A DNA stretch of 8,246 bases from an uncultured Prevotellaceae bacterium (GTDB lineage: Bacteria > Bacteroidota > Bacteroidia > Bacteroidales > Bacteroidaceae). Where the stretch lies: contig OMTC01000061.1 of NCBI GenBank assembly GCA_900313845.1, positions 1 to 8,246 of the forward strand, written 5' to 3'. Under the pieces are notes generated by a model. The model saw only the letters and a program-made list of their open reading frames with translations, was not told the origin of the DNA and ran no database searches. The translations under genes and the position numbers were made by a program. Shown here one piece after another: positions 1 through 4,817 of this stretch (its first letter is position 1; every line of letters starts with the position of its first letter).

Positions 1-715
1 ACTTATCGCATCTCACATTGAGAACCTCATACAGATCGCCAATTTCCTGACTGCGAACATGTGCCTGGAGGTTCAGCGTCTTTCCTTTCAGATTATGTTT
101 GCAGTACACCTTAGCCTTGTAGCGAACCATCTCCTTAGGAGCAATGGTAACGGTTTTAGGTTGTGAAATTTCCAAATCCCTATAATAGTTTGGCTCGAGG
201 AGGAATAATTCAACTTCCATTTTCTTGTCTTCCATGTTTTGTACAGTGAAAGACACGATGATGGTTTCTTCCTTGTTCAATTTACCATCGCCGTTCTCAT
301 CTTGGAAAGAAAGATTGCTGATGTAGAGCTTGCTATTCGAAGCATAGCCATCACGAGAGCTTTTCACGTCGTTCTGACCATACACGCGGCTGCTTTCCCG
401 CTTCCATTCATCCGAACCGAAAGCATACTGGTTGGCATCGCTTCCCATGTATTCGGTGTGTTTTTTCGCTGAATTGTTTGCTATGGCAGCGCCGATAGCA
501 GCACCACCCACTGTGCCAACGATTGTACCAAGAGCAGAACCGTTTGATCTACCTCTTCCGCTTCCGCCCAGCCATCCTATGGCGCCGCCGAGGGTGCTTC
601 CCAATTGTGCACCAGCAATGGTGCCCATATAGCTTGTGCTGTCGTGGCAACTCGTGGCAGTTCCGCTCATCAGAATTGCCAGGGAAAGAAGAAATACATT
701 AGTTTTTTTCATCAT
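1..715 (-). CDS. Probable glycine-zipper lipoprotein with an Ig-like domain, 3' end cut by the window
   Basis: The frame is open from an ATG at 713-715 to the left edge (238 codons, no stop), so the C-terminus is missing. A second ATG follows immediately and either could start translation; no Shine-Dalgarno sequence is visible. Residues 1-22 form a basic, hydrophobic signal (MMKKTNVFLLSLAILMSG) followed by Ala-Thr-Ser-Cys, a loose lipobox that predicts lipidation at Cys23. Residues 31-47 and 63-79 are two Gly/Ala-rich glycine-zipper segments (GTIAGAQLG and GTIVGTVGG), a pattern that inserts in or associates with membranes. Residues 130-225 look like a beta-sandwich. Within it, DENGDGKLNKEE (139-150) fits an EF-hand-like calcium loop and also the NGDG-x-GE motif common in Bacteroidetes Ig-like/CARDB-type domains. 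Family function is unknown. An outer-membrane or periplasmic role is inferred from the signal only. Confidence 0.8.
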   Translation of the reverse strand, partial: MMKKTNVFLLSLAILMSGTATSCHDSTSYMGTIAGAQLGSTLGGAIGWLGGSGRGRSNGSALGTIVGTVGGAAIGAAIANNSAKKHTEYMGSDANQYAFGSDEWKRESSRVYGQNDVKSSRDGYASNSKLYISNLSFQDENGDGKLNKEETIIVSFTVQNMEDKKMEVELFLLEPNYYRDLEISQPKTVTIAPKEMVRYKAKVYCKHNLKGKTLNLQAHVRSQEIGDLYEVLNVRCDK

Positions 716-801
716 GGCTCAAGTTTTTAGTCATTGATTTGCTATTTGTTTTTGCTTGTTTTTGATTCACTCCAAGTGAGCGTATGTCACTTTTCAACTT
801 G

Positions 802-809
802 CAAATATA
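802..809 (-). promoter_or_regulatory. Bacteroidetes-type -7 element for the glycine-zipper gene
   Basis: Read on the minus strand the bases are TATATTTG, an exact match to the Bacteroidetes -7 consensus TAnnTTTG. No good TTTG box lies 19-21 bases upstream, so the -33 element is weak or absent. Initiation near 795 would give a leader of about 80 bases. The rest of the 716-896 gap is AT-rich, with no gene and no convincing terminator for the NudC-type gene that ends at 897. Confidence 0.45.
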
Positions 810-896
810 AGCAAAAGTTTTATCATTGTATTATTTTTAGCAATTTTTTTGTCCTTTCAAGCATTTTTCATCCTCACTACATCAGAAAGAAGACAG

Positions 897-1700
897 TTAT
901 GAGTTGAGCCAGTTGTCGATGAGTTGTCGTGCGATGGACATCTTGTCGGGTATCTCTGGCATCTGGTCGCGAGCGAACCATGCACCTCGTGAGAGTTCTT
1001 CATCCTGCAAATGGATGCTGCCACTCACATAGTCGGCTGTGAAACCAATCATAATGCCACAGGGATAGGGCCAAGGCTGAGAACCGAAATACTTGAGATT
1101 GGTGATTTCTAACTGCACTTCTTCATGCACTTCGCGAATCACGCATTCCTCCAGCGTCTCTCCTGTTTCCAAGAATCCTGCCACGAGTCCCATGCGCTCC
1201 GAATGACGGAAGTTTCGAGCATGAACAAGGAGAATCTTCTCTGGCTCAACGATGTGTCCTTCAGCATCTTTCGTAGCTGCTTTGCGAATACGAACAATGA
1301 TGGCTGGAGCTACTTGTGGCCACACTTCCTTCCCGCAATTTGTGCAACGCTTTGAAATGGTGGTGTGTCGCTTCATGGGTGCTCCGCAAATACCACAGTA
1401 CTTGGTGCTGAAATCCCAATAGAGCAGTTCGGATGCCTTGGCTGCCATCAAGTAATGAGAACGGGGTAGGAGGTAGTAGGATTGGCGCAAATCTACGGTG
1501 ACAAGTCCTTCAGCAAGTCCCTCCTTGGGAGGTGTGCTGAGCGAATAGGCTTTGCAGGGAATGCCGTCGAGCTCTGGGAGTTCCTGAATGGTAGTCCATT
1601 CACAAGTGGAGGTTGGAGCAGTGTCGGATTGTGGTACTGAATATGCTGAACCTTGCTTCTTTAGCAAGAGATTGTTTCCAAGAAAAACGAACCAGATCAT
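897..1700 (-). CDS. nudC: NudC-type NAD+ diphosphatase, zinc-ribbon Nudix hydrolase
   Basis: A 267-residue protein, close to the 257 residues of E. coli NudC, which hydrolyses NAD(H) to NMN(H) and AMP and removes NAD caps from RNA. The order is canonical: a divergent N-terminal domain (1-95), a zinc ribbon with C102/C105 and C119/C122, then WPQVAPAIIV, the usual lead into the Nudix fold. The Nudix box runs from G175 to L197, with E181, R189, E190, E193 and E194 all present. The NAD-type signature follows as SQPWPYP (207-213). Two departures are visible: the late Nudix-box glycine is Gln196, and the Ser expected after SQPWPFPx is replaced by Gly. NAD specificity is therefore likely but not certain; another dinucleotide is possible. 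The ATG at 1698-1700 has no Shine-Dalgarno sequence and no recognisable promoter, so it may be read through from miaA. Probably cytoplasmic. Confidence 0.88.
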   Translation of the reverse strand: MIWFVFLGNNLLLKKQGSAYSVPQSDTAPTSTCEWTTIQELPELDGIPCKAYSLSTPPKEGLAEGLVTVDLRQSYYLLPRSHYLMAAKASELLYWDFSTKYCGICGAPMKRHTTISKRCTNCGKEVWPQVAPAIIVRIRKAATKDAEGHIVEPEKILLVHARNFRHSERMGLVAGFLETGETLEECVIREVHEEVQLEITNLKYFGSQPWPYPCGIMIGFTADYVSGSIHLQDEELSRGAWFARDQMPEIPDKMSIARQLIDNWLNS

Positions 1701-1770
1701 GGATTAAAAGTGAAAAGTGAAAAATGAAAAGTGAACCTTCAGCTCGTCGTAGCTAATCAGGGATTAAAAG
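1696..1770. repeat. Direct repeat and 7-base tandem repeat upstream of the NudC-type gene
   Basis: ATCATGGATTAAAAG (1696-1710), which covers the start codon of the NudC-type gene, recurs as ATCAGGGATTAAAAG (1756-1770): 14 of 15 bases match, exactly 60 bases apart. Between the copies lies a run of four 7-base units at 1706-1733 (AAAAGTG, AAAAGTG, AAAAATG, AAAAGTG). The function is unknown. Replication slippage or a local duplication would explain it. Confidence 0.6.
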
Positions 1771-1780
1771 GATTTATAAG

Positions 1781-1872
1781 GAACAACGGAAAAAACGGAA
1801 AAGAACGGAAAAACAGAAAAAAAGTTTTTTTCATCCGAAAAATCTTAAAAATTTCCGATATTTCCGTTGTTC
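1781..1872. repeat. Long imperfect inverted repeat built from AACGGAAA units
   Basis: The arms are 1781-1801 and 1852-1872, pairing at 19 of 21 positions; the outer 12 bases (GAACAACGGAAA / TTTCCGTTGTTC) pair perfectly. The 50-base interior is A/T-rich and contains A7-G-T7 at about 1817-1831. The left arm also holds direct copies of AACGGAAA at 1785, 1794 and 1804. The element lies between miaA and the NudC-type gene. It could be a transcript hairpin acting as a terminator or processing site, or a dispersed intergenic repeat; the sequence alone does not decide. Confidence 0.55.
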
Positions 1873-1896
1873 TTCACGCTTCACGTATAAACTTCG

Positions 1897-1917
1897 TTAA
1901 ACTTTAAACTTTAAACG
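1897..1917. repeat. Three tandem TTAAACT units
   Basis: Two exact copies of TTAAACT (1897-1903, 1904-1910) are followed by TTAAACG (1911-1917). This is a second 7-base repeat in the same gene-free interval. No function is evident. Confidence 0.6.
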
Positions 1918-1921
1918 TTAT

Positions 1922-1936
1922 TCTCCAAAGTGGAGA
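1922..1936 (-). terminator. Small hairpin abutting the miaA stop codon, possible weak terminator
   Basis: A perfect 6-base stem with a 3-base loop (TCTCCA-AAG-TGGAGA) directly touches the TAA of miaA. On the minus strand it is followed by AT-rich sequence but no clean T run, so it would be a weak intrinsic terminator at best. It may instead protect the 3' end of the mRNA. Confidence 0.3.
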
Positions 1937-2875
1937 TTAGTGAGGAATGAGAGAGATGACGCGGTTGATTTTCTCTTCCATGGGTAGTTGCGAATCAATC
2001 CAATGGATGTGGATGCCTCGTCGCTCCATGCCACGGAACCATGTCATTTGTCGCTTGGCGAATTGGTGGATGACAATTTCGAGTTGGCGGAACATCTCTT
2101 CGTAGGATAGTTGACCTATCACGTGAAGTGTTAAGTATTTGTATTCCAAACCATAATATATCAAATCCTCTGGTTTTACTCCAAGTGACAGGAGGTGGCG
2201 AATTTCGTCCAGCATACCATTGTCGAGACGTTGTTTCAGTCGTGCTGAAATACGCTCTCGCCTCAAATCACGATCGATACTGAGTCCGATGATGAGGTTG
2301 TGCTGCTGGATTTCGGAAAGCGTTTGCCGAGCCGAAGGAACGAGTTCCGTGCCCAGTTGGCTATCGGGATGGGTACGATAGAATTCCTCGATTTCGATGG
2401 CACGGATGGCACGCTTGGCAGTATCTACATCGGTCGTATTGTGGAGCTTCTTGTATTGGCAAAGTATCGCGGTCAGTTCTGGCAGAGACTTATCTTCCAG
2501 TTGCTTGCGCAGTTCGGGATTCTGTGGTACCTCCGACATGCGGTAGTTTCTGATGACGCTTTCCAAATAGAGTCCTGTTCCTCCGCAGAGGATGGGCATC
2601 TTTTTGCGTTGGGTGATGTCGCGATAAGCATTGAGGAAATCGCGCTGAAACTGATATACGTTGTACTTTTCTCCAGGCTCAGCGATGTCGATGAGATGGT
2701 AAGGAATTTGCTTGCCATCTATGCAGTAATCTTCCAAATCCTTGCCTGTACCCAAGTCCATACCGCGATACACCTGACGGCTGTCGGCACTGATGATTTC
2801 AGCGTCGAGTTTGGCTGCGAGATGGGCAGCAAAGCTGGTCTTACCGCAGGCTGTTGGTCCGAGAATTGTTATCAT
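1937..2875 (-). CDS. miaA: tRNA dimethylallyltransferase MiaA
   Basis: MiaA transfers a dimethylallyl group from DMAPP to N6 of A37 in tRNAs that read codons beginning with U; MiaB may then methylthiolate it. Counting from the ATG at 2873-2875 (312 residues, within the usual 300-320), the P-loop GPTACGKT is at 6-13, the family motif DSRQVYRGMDLGTG at 31-44 with the catalytic-type Asp31, and GGTGLY at 98-103. AKRQMTWFRG near the C-terminus is the conserved tRNA-binding segment. The usual IGYKE-like motif is replaced by YYGLEYKYL, a divergent form. The frame extends six codons upstream to a TTG at 2891-2893 (Met-Lys-Leu-His-Leu-Pro before the ATG). I prefer the ATG because it sits directly before the first beta-strand, as in other MiaA proteins. 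It lies about 110 bases after the nucleotidase gene on the same strand and may be co-transcribed with it. Cytoplasmic. Confidence 0.93.
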   Translation of the reverse strand: MITILGPTACGKTSFAAHLAAKLDAEIISADSRQVYRGMDLGTGKDLEDYCIDGKQIPYHLIDIAEPGEKYNVYQFQRDFLNAYRDITQRKKMPILCGGTGLYLESVIRNYRMSEVPQNPELRKQLEDKSLPELTAILCQYKKLHNTTDVDTAKRAIRAIEIEEFYRTHPDSQLGTELVPSARQTLSEIQQHNLIIGLSIDRDLRRERISARLKQRLDNGMLDEIRHLLSLGVKPEDLIYYGLEYKYLTLHVIGQLSYEEMFRQLEIVIHQFAKRQMTWFRGMERRGIHIHWIDSQLPMEEKINRVISLIPH

Positions 2876-2896
2876 TGGTAAATGAAGTTTCAAAGT

Positions 2897-2972
2897 CCCC
2901 CACTTGCTCCCCCGAGGGGGAGGGAAGCCATCCGGATGGTATTCTCCTCCCCTCGGGGAGGATGGGAGGGGG
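2897..2972. repeat. GC-rich three-hairpin (cloverleaf-like) intergenic element
   Basis: Three adjacent palindromes are visible. Hairpin A (2907-2922) is CTCCCCC-GA-GGGGGAG. Palindrome B (2928-2939) is the perfect 12-mer CCATCCGGATGG. Hairpin C (2945-2962) has an 8-base stem around TC (TCCTCCCC / GGGGAGGA). Outer CCCCC (2897-2901) can pair with GGGGG (2968-2972), closing a cloverleaf. On the plus strand CCTCTTTTTT follows (2973-2982), which looks like a terminator tail but points away from both flanking genes, which are on the minus strand. It most resembles a REP-like dispersed element or a bidirectional RNA stability or termination structure. Confidence 0.65.
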
Positions 2973-2984
2973 CCTCTTTTTTAT

Positions 2985-4697
2985 TTAGTCGAGCTGGATG
3001 GAGCTGTTGTCGTTGTCGGATGGCTTGTTGAAAAGGAGTTGACGGTCGCGCTGTTCGGCGGCTTTCACCCATTCCTCAGGCACGAAGCGCCAGTGGTGGA
3101 GGGGATGAGGTTCCACGTCGTGATGTTGCTGGATATATTCCATAATGTAATGGCGGATGTCGTGCTCGGAATACTCGATGATACGCTTCTTGATTTCCTC
3201 TTTGGAAAGTCCTGCACCCTTCGTGAGCAGTTCACCACCGCCATTTGCACGATATGCCGTCATTGCCACCAAGTATTCAGCGTCGGCACTGAATGGGCGT
3301 CCGTCTGCCATCCGTTTGATGGTGATTTTCTCGCCTTGAGGACGCGTTACATCCACCTCGTAGATGATGCCTGCGGCAGAGTCGAAATTGAAGATGAAAT
3401 TGGTGAATCCCATGCGTTCGGGATTGCTCTTCATTGGACTGAGCAACAAGAGGTTGTCGTCGATGGAGTGCATTTGGTTCGTCCAATTGGCATAGCTCAT
3501 TTCGAGGTAGTTCTTGATTTCCTTTCCTGTGAGACAGAGCGTGTAGATGCAGTCCTCGAATCGGTAGAGATTGAAAAGGTCGCTCACATGGATTTCGCCT
3601 GCATCGATGGAGGCATTGAAGAAGAGCGGTGCCATCAAACTAATGTCGGCTCCCGATGCTTGTAGGAGGAGATATTGGATGAAGTCGATATATGCCGATG
3701 GACCGAAATAGGCATCGGAGATATTGACACCTGCCGTGAAGCGTCCTACGAGTCGGGAGGCATAGTCTTTCACCTCCTTGAAGTCCTTCTTGAAGTGTCG
3801 TTTGAATTCAGCAGCGTGGAGATTGTTGATAGTGCCGATGTATTTGATGGAAGGGTCGATGTCGTGTTTCACCACCTTACCATCGTCGTCGAGTGAGAAT
3901 TTCAATTTGATTTCCGCTACGGAATAAGCATAACTTCCTGCATTGACGCACATCACGCTTTTGCCTGATGGCGATTCGATTTCCTCCATATTGGAATGGT
4001 GGTCGTGTCCATAGAGAACGAGGTCGAAACCATCCACCGACGACACCGTTTCGCGCACGGCATTCTCATGGTATTCAGGAGTGACGATGCCTTCGTCCAT
4101 GCCCGAATGGAGCAAGCCGATGATGAAATCGGGATTTTCCTGTTCCTTCACGAAAGGAATCCATTTTTGTGCACTTTCCCGAATATCTTCGAAACGCATT
4201 CCCTCCCACATGCGGGTGGGTACCCAGTGAGGAATGGCAGGAGTAATGAAGCCAATGACAGTAATCTTCACACCACTGCGATACAGCATGGTGTAAGGCT
4301 CAAAATATGGTTGTTCGGTTTCGAGGTTGATGGCATTGGCACCGAGGATGGGAAAGTTGCAATTGCGAACGAAGAGGTCGAAAATATCATGTCCCGTTTC
4401 GATGTCGTGGTTTCCAATCACTCCCACATCGTAGCCGATGAAGTTGCACATGTCAGCCACCTTATGACGCTCGCTGGGATGTTCGAAATTGAAGTAATAG
4501 GATGCCGGTTCTCCCTGCAACATGTCGCCGCCATCTATGAGAATCGTGGAACCTGAGAAACGCTTCACTTGTTGTGCCACAAAAGCATGCACGCGTTGCA
4601 AACTGCCTTTGCCCCATCGGTTTCTGCGAAAGTCGAAGGGGAAGTAGTTGCCGTGCACGTCGGTTGTGTAGATGATATTTATTTTTCGCGTTTCCAA
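2985..4697 (-). CDS. Metallophosphatase/5'-nucleotidase family enzyme (UshA/CpdB-like), without signal peptide
   Basis: A 570-residue two-domain enzyme. The N-terminal calcineurin-like domain carries every metal-site motif: D13-x-H15 (TTDVHGN), G57-D58 (DGGDMLQG), G95-N96-H97-D98, H197 (LLHSG) and GHDHH (230-234). The C-terminal 5'-nucleotidase domain (about 310-525) has YRFEDCIYTLCLTGKEI (378-394) and AYRANGGGE (481-489). The latter resembles the substrate-binding NYRAxGGG of CpdB more than the UshA form, so 2',3'-cyclic phosphodiesterase/3'-nucleotidase activity is plausible; the exact substrate cannot be read from sequence. The start is TTG (4695-4697): an in-frame TAG lies three codons upstream and the next Met is residue 59, inside the metal site. 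The first beta-strand begins by residue 6, leaving no signal peptide, although UshA and CpdB are normally exported. This predicts a cytoplasmic enzyme. It reads toward miaA. Confidence 0.9.
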   Translation of the reverse strand: METRKINIIYTTDVHGNYFPFDFRRNRWGKGSLQRVHAFVAQQVKRFSGSTILIDGGDMLQGEPASYYFNFEHPSERHKVADMCNFIGYDVGVIGNHDIETGHDIFDLFVRNCNFPILGANAINLETEQPYFEPYTMLYRSGVKITVIGFITPAIPHWVPTRMWEGMRFEDIRESAQKWIPFVKEQENPDFIIGLLHSGMDEGIVTPEYHENAVRETVSSVDGFDLVLYGHDHHSNMEEIESPSGKSVMCVNAGSYAYSVAEIKLKFSLDDDGKVVKHDIDPSIKYIGTINNLHAAEFKRHFKKDFKEVKDYASRLVGRFTAGVNISDAYFGPSAYIDFIQYLLLQASGADISLMAPLFFNASIDAGEIHVSDLFNLYRFEDCIYTLCLTGKEIKNYLEMSYANWTNQMHSIDDNLLLLSPMKSNPERMGFTNFIFNFDSAAGIIYEVDVTRPQGEKITIKRMADGRPFSADAEYLVAMTAYRANGGGELLTKGAGLSKEEIKKRIIEYSEHDIRHYIMEYIQQHHDVEPHPLHHWRFVPEEWVKAAEQRDRQLLFNKPSDNDNSSIQLD

Positions 4698-4718
4698 AGA
4701 ATGCTATATTTAAAGGTG

Positions 4719-4750
4719 CAAAAGTAATGAAAAGTTTGTTAAAATGCAAA
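4719..4750 (-). promoter_or_regulatory. Complete Bacteroidetes-type promoter for the nucleotidase gene
   Basis: On the minus strand, TTTG (4747-4750) is followed after exactly 20 bases by TACTTTTG (4719-4726). Both match the Bacteroidetes -33 and -7 consensus at ideal spacing. Initiation would fall at about 4710-4715, leaving a leader of only some 15 bases before the TTG start. This supports that start and leaves no room for a missed signal peptide. Confidence 0.65.
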
Positions 4751-4770
4751 TCAATTCCAAAATTTAGACT

Positions 4771-4778
4771 TATCTTTG
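4771..4778 (+). promoter_or_regulatory. Bacteroidetes-type -7 element for the alpha-2-macroglobulin gene
   Basis: TATCTTTG matches TAnnTTTG exactly and lies 40 bases before the ATG at 4818. The expected -33 position, about 4747-4750, holds no TTTG on this strand, so the promoter is incomplete or activator-assisted. That same position is the -33 box of the divergent nucleotidase promoter. Confidence 0.45.
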
Positions 4779-4817
4779 TCGTTATTCGAACATGAACCCC
4801 GAAATAATGTTGAAAAT

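Noticed and set aside
239..632. Two small plus-strand frames (77 and 66 codons), one Pro/Ala-rich
   Set aside because: They are antisense to the glycine-zipper gene; the Pro/Ala richness is the complement of Gly codons in the zipper region.
1701..1936. CRISPR-like array
   Set aside because: The repeat units are 7-10 bases long and contiguous, with no spacers and no cas genes.
2300..2881. A 193-codon plus-strand frame opposite miaA
   Set aside because: It is a shadow of miaA, which has an intact P-loop and family motifs.
2897..2982. Simple rho-independent terminator
   Set aside because: The T run follows the hairpins only on the plus strand, where no gene ends nearby; on the minus strand the structure is not followed by a T tract.
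2904..4556. Plus-strand open frames of 253 and 186 codons opposite the nucleotidase gene
   Set aside because: The minus-strand gene carries a full set of metallophosphatase motifs; the plus-strand frames show no motif or plausible start context.
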